Assembly: GCF_914271545.1 (NCBI RefSeq)
Contig: NZ_CAJZAH010000001.1
Coordinates: 1,612,001-1,676,000, forward strand
DNA length: 64,000 nt
Direction of reading: 5' to 3'
Source: Cupriavidus respiraculi
Lineage (GTDB): Bacteria; Pseudomonadota; Gammaproteobacteria; Burkholderiales; Burkholderiaceae
Below, piece by piece: positions 51,481-60,732 of this stretch. Within the stretch, counting starts at the first letter, position 1. Every line of letters begins with the position of its first letter. Position numbers and translations under genes: made by a program. Below the pieces are notes generated by a model. The model saw only the letters and a program-made list of their open reading frames with translations, ran no database searches and was not told the DNA's origin.

Positions 51481-52914
51481 ATGCCGTTTCCATCCTACCT
51501 CTGCAACTTTTTCACTCCCAACCACCACAATGCGTATCGGCGTGTCCTCGCCGACGAGCATGTCGATTTCCAGACGGACAAACCGGATCACCAGGTCGCC
51601 ATCATCGCGGCAGACCTCTTTCTGCCGAGGCGCAACGCCTCCGGCATCCGGGCCGATGTGGACCTTGCCCCACGCGTGGTCCTGCATTTTCCGGACGACG
51701 CGGCCGCGGAGGCGAAGCTCGAATCCGCTCTATCGAGCATCGCACGGCGTTCCCCATCCAGCAGTTACGGTCTCGAGCAAGGTCGCGCGGTCATGACGGC
51801 CATCGCCGACGCCATCTTTCCGGCGCTGCGGACCGGCAATGTCGGCCGGACCCAGATGGCGCGGGCGGCGGCGATGGAGATCGCGACCGCGATCGCCAGC
51901 CCGCGCAATCTCACCATCGGCATGCGCGCCGTCTGCAAGGCGGTGAACGACGACGCCAACACAGTGGGATGCCGGCTGGGCGGGCCGTCCAGCAGGGGCA
52001 TCGATATCCGCGCCGGCAAGGGCAGGGTCACCCTGTGCGAGTCCAATGACTGGAGCAAGTACCATCTGCTCGGCATCGAGGCGGACGGGAAGCAAGCGGT
52101 CAAGAAGGCCGGCAAGGCCGCTGGCAAGGATGGCGCCGACCCCGACTCACTCGATACGGCCCCGCGCAACGTGCGATGGCAGGATGGAAAAATCCTGATC
52201 GCCGACGTATGCACGACCTTTACGGTAAAGACGGGGGAATGGTGGCTGACGCGCAAGCTGCTGCCGCGCAGAACGCAGCGCGCCACCGTGGGTGCGCGGA
52301 TCGAGATGCTGCACGTGCAATCGCCCGACAAGAGGCTGCACAAGGCGCTCGCGTTCGAGGACGGCAACGCCCGTCATTGGCTGGCCAACTGTCTGGCGCG
52401 CGTGTGCCGCTTCCTGCGTGGCGTCGGCATCGCCAATGCAAGCAAGGAGCAGTTCGCGGAAGACCTGTTGCGCAAGCGCGCCGGGCGCAGCCAGCCCACT
52501 CTCACGTTCGCCGATGCAGATCTGGATGAGCATGCGATGGACGTCCATGCGCGCAAGGTGCACGAATGCGATGTCACCGAATCGCTCAGACATGCCGAAC
52601 TGATCGATGACGACGCCCGTCGCGTGGGACGCAGGACCGGGACATGGGGCAGTCGGGCGCGGTATCACGGCAAGGTGGATCTCGAGCTGACCTTTGCCGG
52701 GGACAAGCCGGCTGCGCCGGAATACCAGGCCGTCAGCCTGGTGCAGGAGAAGGGGAAGGAGAACGGGAAGGAGAACGGGAAGGAACAGGCGAAGCCGGCG
52801 AGAGCAGCCGCCTATGAGGCATTCGACACCAACAGGCCGCGTGCGCCGCTCGATGCGCCTAGCGGATCCAAGGGCGCGTCCCAGCCTTCGAAGGACTCGG
52901 TTCCGGCGACATGA
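51481..52914 (+). CDS. Unrecognised protein, MPFPSYL paralogue 2
   Basis: A 477-residue homologue of the preceding protein. It begins MPFPSYLCNFFTP and shares the NAYRR, FLP, GRTQMARAAAMEIATAIASP, GRVTLCESNDWSKYH and KTGEWWLTRKLLPRRTQRA motifs in the same order. It differs in a lysine-rich insertion (about 200-215) and in a Lys/Glu-rich C-terminal tail (KGKENGKENGKEQ) encoded by a 12-bp tandem repeat. No signal peptide or membrane helix. The pair clearly arose by duplication and has diverged strongly. GGGTGA stands before the ATG. Function unknown. Confidence 0.75.
   Translation: MPFPSYLCNFFTPNHHNAYRRVLADEHVDFQTDKPDHQVAIIAADLFLPRRNASGIRADVDLAPRVVLHFPDDAAAEAKLESALSSIARRSPSSSYGLEQGRAVMTAIADAIFPALRTGNVGRTQMARAAAMEIATAIASPRNLTIGMRAVCKAVNDDANTVGCRLGGPSSRGIDIRAGKGRVTLCESNDWSKYHLLGIEADGKQAVKKAGKAAGKDGADPDSLDTAPRNVRWQDGKILIADVCTTFTVKTGEWWLTRKLLPRRTQRATVGARIEMLHVQSPDKRLHKALAFEDGNARHWLANCLARVCRFLRGVGIANASKEQFAEDLLRKRAGRSQPTLTFADADLDEHAMDVHARKVHECDVTESLRHAELIDDDARRVGRRTGTWGSRARYHGKVDLELTFAGDKPAAPEYQAVSLVQEKGKENGKENGKEQAKPARAAAYEAFDTNRPRAPLDAPSGSKGASQPSKDSVPAT
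52753..52788 (+). repeat. 12-bp tandem repeat within paralogue 2
   Basis: Units gggaaggagaac, gggaaggagaac and gggaaggaacag encode the repeated GKEN/GKEQ tail. Such units can expand or shrink by slippage without breaking the frame. Confidence 0.75.
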
Positions 52915-53134
52915 GCGAGCGGCAGGCCCGGTATGCGCCCCGGCCGCCGGCGTGCACGTCCCGGGCCGCGGCGCGGCGGCGCCGGGCGACCGCGCCGCTC
53001 GCCGCGACCCTGGCATGTGCGCCTGGCTGAAACACGGCCTTAGCGAAATCCAAATGGTGGCACTCCTTGCCTGACGGCACACTGGCGCCGTTCCATCGCG
53101 CATTTCAAAAATACCAGGCAACCAGGAGACAGGC

Positions 53135-54106
53135 ATGCCAGCGTGGTTCAGGAAAGCGGCGGCCGGCGCGCTGCTGTGGATGGCCGCCGCCGCCGCGCTC
53201 GGGGCTTACCCGGACAAGCCGGTGCGGCTGGTGGTGCCATTCCCGCCGGGCGGGGCCACCGATCTCCTCGCCCGGGAGATCGGCAACGCCCTGCAGGCGC
53301 GACTGCAGCAGACCGTGGTGATCGAGAACCGGCCCGGCGCCGGAGGCAATATCGCCGCCGCCGCGGTCGCGCGCGCGCCTGCCGACGGCTACACGCTGCT
53401 GTTCGGCACCTTCGGCTCGCTGGCCGTCAACAAGAGCCTCTACGACAAGCCCGGCTACGATCCGCTGAAGGATCTGGCCGCCGTCGCGTCGGTGGCCTAC
53501 CTGCCCAACGTGCTGGTGGTGCATCCCGACGTGCCGGCCCGCAATGTGGCCGAACTGCTGGCGCTGGCAAAGCGGGAGCCGGGCAAGCTGACCTACGGCT
53601 CCTTCGGCGCGGGTTCCTCGTCCCATCTGGCCGGGGAACTGTTCACCCACCTGGCGGGGGTCCGGATCGAACACGTGCCGTACAAGGGCAGCGCGCCGGC
53701 AATGACAGACCTGATCGGCGGGCGCCTGACCATGATGTTCGACAGCATCTCCACCGCCTTACCGTATGTGCGCGACGGCCGCGTGCGGCCGCTTGCCGTG
53801 ACCACGCAGAAGCCGGCCGAGCAGTTGCCCGGCGTGCCGACGCTGGCCGACGCCGGTGTGCCGGGCTACGAGCTGACGGCCTGGTTCGGCGTGGCCGCGC
53901 CGACGGGCACGCCGAGGCCGGTGATCGAGCGGCTGAACGCCGAGATCAACGCCTCGCTCAGACAGCCCGAGCTCGTTGGCAAGCTGGCGCGCCAGGGTAC
54001 CGTGCCCTTCGTCTCGACGCCCGACCAGTTCGGCGGCTATATCCGCACGCAATACCAGAAGTGGGATGCGCTGATCAAGTCGGCCGGCATCCGGCTCGAC
54101 CAGTAG
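53135..54106 (+). CDS. Bug/TctC-type receptor (third)
   Basis: A 323-residue periplasmic receptor with signal peptide (about 1-23), PVRLVVPFPPGGATD, ENRPGAGGNIAAAAVARAPADG and HVPYKGSAPAMTDLIGG. AGGAGA precedes the ATG. It opens the acid-catabolic cluster, 78 bases before the acyl-CoA ligase, and probably binds the carboxylate that the ligase activates. No TctAB partner is present. Confidence 0.92.
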   Translation: MPAWFRKAAAGALLWMAAAAALGAYPDKPVRLVVPFPPGGATDLLAREIGNALQARLQQTVVIENRPGAGGNIAAAAVARAPADGYTLLFGTFGSLAVNKSLYDKPGYDPLKDLAAVASVAYLPNVLVVHPDVPARNVAELLALAKREPGKLTYGSFGAGSSSHLAGELFTHLAGVRIEHVPYKGSAPAMTDLIGGRLTMMFDSISTALPYVRDGRVRPLAVTTQKPAEQLPGVPTLADAGVPGYELTAWFGVAAPTGTPRPVIERLNAEINASLRQPELVGKLARQGTVPFVSTPDQFGGYIRTQYQKWDALIKSAGIRLDQ

Positions 54107-54184
54107 CGGTCCGGGCGCCGTTCGGGGACGCCAATCCCGGAACGGCACCATTCCTGTCCTTTCCATCCCGTCCAGAAGTCCGCC

Positions 54185-55702
54185 ATGTCCTCGTTCCGTC
54201 CGACCTTGATCCACCAGATTCCCGAGTACTGGGCCGGGCGCACGCCCGATGCGCCCTGCCTGCATGAAGACGGCGCCATCGTCAGCTATGGCGCGCTGTG
54301 GCAGCGCATCGAAGGCGCGCGCGACTGGCTGCGGGCGCAGGGCGTCGCGCACGGTGACCGCGTGATGGTGGTGGGTGAGAACTGCGCCGACATGCTGGTG
54401 ACAATGTTCGCCTGCAGTACGCTGCACGCCTGGCCCATCCAGGTCAACGCGCGCCTGTCGCCGCGCGAGATCGACACCATCCGTGCGCATGCCGATCCGC
54501 TGCTGACGCTGTTCACCTGCCAGGTGTCTCCCGTTGCCGCCCAGCATGCGGCACGGCTCGGCGCGGCGCGGAACGATTGCACGGTGCTGGACGCGCGGTT
54601 CGAGGTGGTGCGCGCGGACCATCGTCCCGAGCGCGTCGAGGAGGCCCTCGCCCGCGAGGTGGCGACGCTGATCTATACCTCGGGCACCACCGGTGCGCCC
54701 AAGGGCGTGATGGTGCCGCACGCGGGCCTGACCATCTTCGCGCGCATCTCGGCGACTTCGCGGCACCTCGGGCCGGACGACATCGCCTATGGCGCGCTGC
54801 CGCTGTCGCACATCTTCGGCATCGCCACGGTCACGATGGCGACGCTGTACGCCGGGGCCAGCCTGTACCTGCGGCCGCGCTTCGACGCCAAGGAAGTCTT
54901 CGCCGCGCTTCGGGCGCCCGGCATCACGATCCTGCAGGGCGTGCCGACCATGTTCACCCGCATCATGGCGCTGGCGCGCGAGAGCGGGCGGACCGCGGAC
55001 TTTCCGGCGCTGCGCTATCTCTATACCGGCGGCGCGCCGCTCGATCCCACGCTCAAGCGCGATGTCGAGGCATGGTTCGGCCTGCCGCTGCATCACGGCT
55101 ACGGCATCACCGAATACGCCGGCTCGCTGTTCATCACGCGGATGGACGCGCCGCGCGCCGACTGCTCGGCCGGCTACATCGTCGAAGGCGTGGAAATCGC
55201 CATCACCGATGCCGACGGCAACGCCATGCCTCCCGGCGAGCGCGGCCAGATCCGCGTGCGCGGGCCGGGCGTCATGCGTGGCTACTACCGCAATCCGGCA
55301 CAGACGGCCGAGGCTTTGCTGCCCGGCGGCTGGCTCAATACGGGCGACCTGGGCTATCTCGACGCCGACGGCGCGCTCTTTATCGTGGGCCGCTCCAAGG
55401 ACCTGATCATCCGCTCCGGCTTCAACGTCTATCCGATCGAGGTCGAGTCCGTGATCAATGCCTTTCCCGGCGTGCGCCAGTCCGCGGTGGTGGGCCGCAC
55501 CGTCGCCGACGGCAACGAAGAAGTGGTGGCCTTCATCGAGGTGCTGCCGGGCGACGCGCCCGACAGCGCGGCGCTGGATGCCTACCTGCGCGACAGCCTC
55601 GCGCCGTACAAGCGGCCGGCCGAGATCCGCGTGATCGACACCATTCCGACCACGGCCAGCGGCAAGCTGCTCAAGCAGCCGCTGCGGGCCATGCTGGAGT
55701 AG
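54185..55702 (+). CDS. AMP-forming acyl-CoA synthetase
   Basis: A 505-residue adenylate-forming ligase. The P-loop-like motif LIYTSGTTGAPKGVMVP, GYGITEYAGS, the GDLGYLDADG hinge region and C-terminal PTTASGKLLKQPLR with the catalytic Lys are all present. It activates a carboxylic acid to its CoA thioester, the entry step of the cluster's pathway. Flanked by two Bug receptors on the same strand. Confidence 0.93.
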   Translation: MSSFRPTLIHQIPEYWAGRTPDAPCLHEDGAIVSYGALWQRIEGARDWLRAQGVAHGDRVMVVGENCADMLVTMFACSTLHAWPIQVNARLSPREIDTIRAHADPLLTLFTCQVSPVAAQHAARLGAARNDCTVLDARFEVVRADHRPERVEEALAREVATLIYTSGTTGAPKGVMVPHAGLTIFARISATSRHLGPDDIAYGALPLSHIFGIATVTMATLYAGASLYLRPRFDAKEVFAALRAPGITILQGVPTMFTRIMALARESGRTADFPALRYLYTGGAPLDPTLKRDVEAWFGLPLHHGYGITEYAGSLFITRMDAPRADCSAGYIVEGVEIAITDADGNAMPPGERGQIRVRGPGVMRGYYRNPAQTAEALLPGGWLNTGDLGYLDADGALFIVGRSKDLIIRSGFNVYPIEVESVINAFPGVRQSAVVGRTVADGNEEVVAFIEVLPGDAPDSAALDAYLRDSLAPYKRPAEIRVIDTIPTTASGKLLKQPLRAMLE

Positions 55703-55751
55703 GCGGCGGCGCGAATGCGTCCCGGCAGCCAATAACAACAGGAGGAGACAG

Positions 55752-56747
55752 ATGCATACCAACAGGATGACCCGCACGATGGTCCGCATGGTGGCGAGCG
55801 CGCTCGGCGCGGCCTGCATGGCGGTTGCCGCGGGCGCGGCGGCCGAGACCTATCCCGCGCGGCCGATCAAGCTGATCGTCGGCTATACGCCGGGCGGTCC
55901 GGTCGACACCGCGGCGCGCATCTATGCCGACTACCTGGGCAAGGTGCTGAAGCAGCCCGTGGTGGTGGACAACCGCGCCGGCGCGAGCGGCGCCATCGCG
56001 GCCGACCTCACGGCCAAGGCGGCGCCGGACGGCTACACGCTTTACTTCGTCGCCAGTCCCACCATGACCATGACCCCGCTGATCCAGAAGTCGGTCAACT
56101 TCAATCCGACGAAGGACTTCAGCTATGTCGGCCTGATCACGGACTACACCAACGTGCTGCTGATCAACAAGGACTTCCCGGCCAAGGACGTGGGCGAACT
56201 GGTGGAGTACGCCCGCAAGCATCCCGAGCGGGTGGCCTTCGGTTCGGCCGGGATCGGCGCGTCGAACCACCTGTCCGCCGAGCTGCTGGCGCAGATGAGC
56301 GGCGTCAAGATGCTGCACGTTCCGTACAAGGGCAATGCGCCGGCGATGGCCGACGTGATGAGCGGCAAGATCACCTTCATGTTCGATATCACCGGCACCG
56401 CCATCGGCCATATCCAGGGCGGCAAGGTGCGCGCGCTGGCGGTGACGTCGAAGGGCCGCAATGCCGCGCTGCCCGCGGTGCCGACCATGGTGGAATCCGG
56501 CCTGAAGGACTACGCGGTCACGGGCTGGTACGCGCTGGTGGGGCCGCTGAAGCTGCCGGCCGACGTCACCGACACGCTGGTCAAGGCGCAGAAGGCCGTG
56601 GGCGACGATCCGGCATTCCAGCAGCGCATGACGCAGGGTGGCTACGACCTCAATATCACTGGGCCCAAGCCACTGCAGGACCGGATCAAGCGGGAGCTGG
56701 AGCTGTGGGGCGGGGTGGTGAAGACGGCGAAGATACAGGTGGAGTGA
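55752..56747 (+). CDS. Bug/TctC-type receptor (fourth)
   Basis: A 331-residue periplasmic receptor with a long signal peptide (about 1-30), PIKLIVGYTPGGPVD, DNRAGASGAIAADLTAKAAPDG and HVPYKGNAPAMADVMSG. AGGAGGAGA lies upstream. It is the last plus-strand gene before a convergent operon. Its ligand is presumably related to that of the receptor at 53135, but the two differ along their length. Confidence 0.92.
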   Translation: MHTNRMTRTMVRMVASALGAACMAVAAGAAAETYPARPIKLIVGYTPGGPVDTAARIYADYLGKVLKQPVVVDNRAGASGAIAADLTAKAAPDGYTLYFVASPTMTMTPLIQKSVNFNPTKDFSYVGLITDYTNVLLINKDFPAKDVGELVEYARKHPERVAFGSAGIGASNHLSAELLAQMSGVKMLHVPYKGNAPAMADVMSGKITFMFDITGTAIGHIQGGKVRALAVTSKGRNAALPAVPTMVESGLKDYAVTGWYALVGPLKLPADVTDTLVKAQKAVGDDPAFQQRMTQGGYDLNITGPKPLQDRIKRELELWGGVVKTAKIQVE

Positions 56748-56775
56748 GGGAGCGCGACGCCTTGACAGGCTGCCG

Positions 56776-56857
56776 AGACAAAACCGTCGGCCCCCTCAAG
56801 CGGTCTCCCTCGGCCCGGCCCTCCCCCGCCCGCGGATGGGGCCGGGGGTGAGGGCGA
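56776..56857. repeat. Palindromic intergenic repeat, copy B (partial)
   Basis: Shares AAAACCGTCGG with the centre of the family and closes with GGGGCCGGGGGTGAGGG, as do copies A and C. The left block is missing. It lies between the convergent Bug and MaoC genes and may also end their transcripts. Confidence 0.55.
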
Positions 56858-56887
56858 AGGCCCCCCAGGGCCCAGAGCGCCAACCCG

Positions 56888-57742
56888 CTACTCCTCCACC
56901 TCCGCCCATCCCTCCATCGCATGCCCGCCGGCATCGTCGCCGGTCCACAGGATGACGCGGCCGGGCTGCTGCGCATCGCGGGTGCCGCCCACGATCACCG
57001 CGTCGTGGTCGAACAGCGGTGCGAGGCCGCGGAAGCCGAAGCGGCGGACCTTGGCCGCGGGCAGCTCCCGTGCCAGCAGGTCCATCATCAGCACGGCCTG
57101 CAGCGGGCCGTGCACCACCAGTCCCGGATAGCCCTCGACATCGCGCACATAGTCGCGGTCGTAGTGGATGCGATGGCCGTTGAAGGTCAACGCGGAAAAA
57201 CGGAACAGCATCACGGAGTCGGCATCGACCCCGCGCTGCCATTGCGGCTGGTTCGGCTGGCGCGGGCGCGGCGGCAGCGGCTGGGCGGGCTCGGGCATGG
57301 CGCGATAGACGACGTCGTGCCGCTCGCTGAGCGCGGTGCGGCCGGCCAGCGTCAGCTCGTGGCGCACCGATACGAAGTACAGCTCGCCGGTGCGGCCGGT
57401 CTTGTGCTTGACGTCCTCGATCGTCGAGGTGCGCGTGACGGTGTCGCCCACGCGCAGCGGCTCGAAGAACTGCAGTTCGCTGCCGGCCCACATGCGCCGC
57501 GGCAGCGGCACAGGCGGCATGAAGCCGCCCAGGTGCGGATGGCCATCGCGTCCGAGTTCCCGCTGCGGGGCGCGCGGCAGGAAATAGAGCCAGTGCCACA
57601 GCGGCGGCAGCGGGCCGCGCGAGAGCGCCTCGCCATCGAGGTCCAGCGTGGCCGCCAGGCCGATGACGGGTTCGGGTGCGAGGGTTTCGGTGCGGCTTTC
57701 GCTGCGGCCGATCCATTGGCGCAGGGTGTCTAGCTGGGTCAT
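56888..57742 (-). CDS. MaoC-like hydratase (mesaconyl-C4-CoA hydratase type)
   Basis: A 284-residue double hot-dog protein. The N-terminal half (MWAGSELQFFEPLRVGD) is the non-catalytic hot-dog. The C-terminal half carries the hydratase motif FSALTFNGHRIHYDRDY with VVHGPL following. These enzymes hydrate an unsaturated acyl-CoA. It is last in a minus-strand unit with an acyl-CoA dehydrogenase and a PrpD-like protein. Confidence 0.9.
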   Translation of the reverse strand: MTQLDTLRQWIGRSESRTETLAPEPVIGLAATLDLDGEALSRGPLPPLWHWLYFLPRAPQRELGRDGHPHLGGFMPPVPLPRRMWAGSELQFFEPLRVGDTVTRTSTIEDVKHKTGRTGELYFVSVRHELTLAGRTALSERHDVVYRAMPEPAQPLPPRPRQPNQPQWQRGVDADSVMLFRFSALTFNGHRIHYDRDYVRDVEGYPGLVVHGPLQAVLMMDLLARELPAAKVRRFGFRGLAPLFDHDAVIVGGTRDAQQPGRVILWTGDDAGGHAMEGWAEVEE

Positions 57743-57803
57743 GGTCGTGTCGAAGGTGGAATCAGGAGCAGCAGGGAACCGGAGCGTTCGCGCGGGCGGT
57801 GCG

Positions 57804-59186
57804 TCAGCGTGCCGGGGGCAGCCAGTCCTTCACGTCTGGCGCCTGCTCCAGCGCCCACACGCGGCGGATGATCTCGCGGATTTCCGCCTCGCTGGCGCCG
57901 TGGCGGAACGCGCCGAGCTGGATGGCCTTGGCTTCGAGCTCGGGGCGCGACAGCGTGTTGTCCGGGTCGCCCTTGGGCACGTCGACACGCGCCTCCAGCG
58001 TGCGCCCATCCGTGGTGCGCACCGTGACGCGGCCGATCCACTGACGAGGGTAGGCGCGATTGATCTCGTCGTCGAGCGCCATTTCCACCTTGTCGCGGAA
58101 TGCGGCCACGCGCGCATCCTGCAGCGCCTGCTCTTCGAACTCGCCCAGGCCGGCGTGGCCGTGGATGGCCACCAGGCCCAGCACGGTGCCCATGGAGAAC
58201 TTGGCCTGGTGGATGGTCGCGGGATTGGTGACGGGGCCAAGCACGTCGATGGCGCCCTGGTGCACGTGGGTCGTGACGCGCTCGATCTGCGCCGCCGCGA
58301 TCCCTTCGCGCTGCATCAGCGCCTTGAGCGCATCGGCGGCGGGATGGGTGTGCCGGCAGGACGCGAAGAACTTGAACGAGGTCTCGGCCGTCGCCCAGCG
58401 GGTGCCCAGACCGTCGGTCAGGCAGAAGGGATCGGCGTCGGTGGACATGCCCGCGGCCATGCCCTGCGCGCCTTCGAGGATACGTCGGGCGCCGGTAAAG
58501 CCCGCCCGCGCGATCCACGCCGACATCAACCCGTCGGCCGCCGCCTTGGCCGTGTGCAGCTGCTTGGAGTCGGCCGCATCGCGCAGGAATTCCCACAGTC
58601 CGGCGGCCTGCGTACCGGCCGAGCCCAATGCCTGGTTGATGCCCTCGGCGTCCAGGCCGTACAGCTTCGCGACCGCGGCGGCGGCGGCCAGCGTGCCCAC
58701 CGTACCGGTGGTATGGAACACCGTGTAGTGGGAGCGGCCCATGAATTCACCGATGCGGATGCCCGCTTCGTAGCCGGCGATCGAGGCCAGCAGGATGTCG
58801 GCGCCGCTCTTGCCTTCGGCCTGCGCGGCGGCCAGCACCGCCGGAAAGACCACGGCGGCCGGGTGCAGCACAGAGCCGTTGTGCACGTCGTCCTGTTCCA
58901 CCACATGCGAAGACGCGCCATTGATCAGCGCGGCGAAGTAGGGCGAGGTGCGGCGCCGGTCGACCAGCACCTCGGCGGGACCGTCCTGCGGACCCATGGC
59001 GGCGGCGAATTCCTGCAGGCGGCGGATGGCCGGCGCGTCCTTGCCGGCAATGGCCGAGGCGATCCAGTCCAGGTACAGGTCCTTGGCGCGCTCGATCACC
59101 GGAGCGGGAACGTCGGCCAGCGTGAAACGCGCGAGGAATTCGCAGAGCTGGCGGGTGGGGTAGGTGTGGTCGGGGGAGGAGGGCAT
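57804..59186 (-). CDS. MmgE/PrpD-family protein
   Basis: A 460-residue protein of the 2-methylcitrate dehydratase/cis-aconitate decarboxylase fold, with typical LYLDWIASAIAGKDAPA near residues 32-47 and GSAGTQAAGLWEFL in the middle. It should dehydrate or isomerise a tricarboxylic- or hydroxy-acid. It is separated from the upstream dehydrogenase gene by the palindromic repeat at 59229-59366 and from the MaoC gene by 61 bases. Confidence 0.9.
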   Translation of the reverse strand: MPSSPDHTYPTRQLCEFLARFTLADVPAPVIERAKDLYLDWIASAIAGKDAPAIRRLQEFAAAMGPQDGPAEVLVDRRRTSPYFAALINGASSHVVEQDDVHNGSVLHPAAVVFPAVLAAAQAEGKSGADILLASIAGYEAGIRIGEFMGRSHYTVFHTTGTVGTLAAAAAVAKLYGLDAEGINQALGSAGTQAAGLWEFLRDAADSKQLHTAKAAADGLMSAWIARAGFTGARRILEGAQGMAAGMSTDADPFCLTDGLGTRWATAETSFKFFASCRHTHPAADALKALMQREGIAAAQIERVTTHVHQGAIDVLGPVTNPATIHQAKFSMGTVLGLVAIHGHAGLGEFEEQALQDARVAAFRDKVEMALDDEINRAYPRQWIGRVTVRTTDGRTLEARVDVPKGDPDNTLSRPELEAKAIQLGAFRHGASEAEIREIIRRVWALEQAPDVKDWLPPAR

Positions 59187-59228
59187 GCTGGCGATGGTTG
59201 GGTATTCGAGAGTGGTGTGCGGGCAATG

Positions 59229-59366
59229 GCGGTGCTGCGGGCGGTCACCCTCACCCCCGCCCCTCTCTCGCGGGCGGCAGAGGGGTAGAACACCGTCGGT
59301 ATATCAAACACTGGTGGTTTGCTCCCCTCTCCCGCGAGCGGGAGAGGGGCCGGGGGTGAGGGTGAA
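59229..59366. repeat. Palindromic intergenic repeat, copy C
   Basis: About 138 bases. It begins GCGGTGCTGCG and CGGTCACCCTCA as in copy A, then forms a hairpin of CCCCTCTC and GAGGGG, and ends with CCTCTCCCGC, GCGGGAGAGGGGCCGGGGG and TGAGGG. It lies inside a minus-strand operon between the acyl-CoA dehydrogenase and PrpD-like genes. Confidence 0.75.
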
Positions 59367-59394
59367 CGCATCCCCGGAGTGCACCGGTCATTCA

Positions 59395-60564
59395 TCAAAA
59401 CGACCGCGGCAACTCCAGCACATGCTCGGCCACATAGGAAAGGATCAGATTGGTCGAGATCGGCGCCACCTGGTAGAGCCGCGTCTCGCGGAACTTGCGC
59501 TCGATGTCGTATTCCGCGGCGAAGCCGAAGCCGCCGTGGGTCTGCAGGCAGACGTTGGCCGCCTCCCACGAGGCATCGGCGGCGAGCAGCTTGGCCATGT
59601 TGGCCTCCTTGCCGCATGGCTGGCCCGCGTCGAACAGTTGCGCCGCCTTGTAGCGCATCAGGCTGGCCGCCTCCACGTTGACGTAGGAGCGCGCGATCGG
59701 AAACTGGATGCCCTGGTTCTGCCCGATGGGCCGGTCGAACACCACGCGTTCGCGTGCGTAGGCGCTGGCGCGTTCGACGAACCAGTGGCCATCGCCGATG
59801 CACTCGGCGGCGATCAGGATGCGCTCGGCGTTCAGGCCGTCCAGGATGTACTTCAGGCCCCGGCCTTCCTCGCCGATCAGGTTCTCCGCGGGAACTTCGA
59901 GATTGTCGAAGAACAGTTCATTGGTCTCGTGGTTGACCATATTGCGGATGGGCCGCACGGTCAGGCCCTTGCCGATCGCTTCGCGCAGGTCCACCACGAA
60001 GGCCGACAGGCCCTCGGACTTGCGCTTGACCTGGTCCAGCGGCGTGGTGCGCGCCAGCAGCAGCATCAGGTCCGAGTGCTGCACGCGCGAAATCCATACC
60101 TTCTGGCCGTTGACGATATAGCGGTCGCCCTGGCGAACGGCGGTGGTCTTGAGCTTGGTGGTATCGGTGCCGGTGGTGGGCTCGGTCACGGCCATCGACT
60201 GCATGCGCAGTTCGCCCGAGGCGATGCCCGGCAGCCAGCGCCGCTTCTGTTCCTCCGAGCCGTGCCGCAGCAGGCAGCCCATCACATACATCTGGCCGTG
60301 GCAGGCGCCCGAGTTGCCGCCGCTGCGGTTGATCTCCTCCATGATCACCGAGGCGGCCGTGAGCGGCAGGCCGGAGCCGCCGTAGGCCTCCGGAATCAGC
60401 GCCGACAGCCAGCCGGCCTGCGTCAGCGCCTGAACGAATTCCTCCGGGAAGGCGTTCTGCTCTTCCACGCGCTGCCAGTACGCCGAATCGTAGCTGGCGC
60501 AAAGGTCGCGCACGGCCTCGCGGATCTCGGGGTAGTGCGCGTCCTGCTGGTGTTCTGCAATCAT
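59395..60564 (-). CDS. Acyl-CoA dehydrogenase
   Basis: A 389-residue flavoenzyme. Family motifs include LRMQSMAVTEPTTGTDTTKL, the FAD/substrate region WISRVQHSD, ARERVVFDRPIGQNQGIQFP and GGFGFAAEYDIERKFRETR near the end. It would oxidise an acyl-CoA to the enoyl-CoA, which the MaoC-like hydratase could then hydrate. The ATG at 60564 is preferred over one 15 codons upstream. Probably controlled by the adjacent LysR protein. Confidence 0.93.
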   Translation of the reverse strand: MIAEHQQDAHYPEIREAVRDLCASYDSAYWQRVEEQNAFPEEFVQALTQAGWLSALIPEAYGGSGLPLTAASVIMEEINRSGGNSGACHGQMYVMGCLLRHGSEEQKRRWLPGIASGELRMQSMAVTEPTTGTDTTKLKTTAVRQGDRYIVNGQKVWISRVQHSDLMLLLARTTPLDQVKRKSEGLSAFVVDLREAIGKGLTVRPIRNMVNHETNELFFDNLEVPAENLIGEEGRGLKYILDGLNAERILIAAECIGDGHWFVERASAYARERVVFDRPIGQNQGIQFPIARSYVNVEAASLMRYKAAQLFDAGQPCGKEANMAKLLAADASWEAANVCLQTHGGFGFAAEYDIERKFRETRLYQVAPISTNLILSYVAEHVLELPRSF

Positions 60565-60732
60565 CGGTTGGGCCCGGTAGCGTGCGGTCGCACGGATCGA
60601 GTGGATCAAGTGGACCCATTATTGCCGAGCACCCCCGGCGCCGAAATTCGGATTTGCCAAAGAGCGGCTTAGCGTCCCCGGAAGCGCTTTGTGCGTGGCG
60701 CCGGGCGCGCCTGCGTCGTGCCTCGGGCGCTG

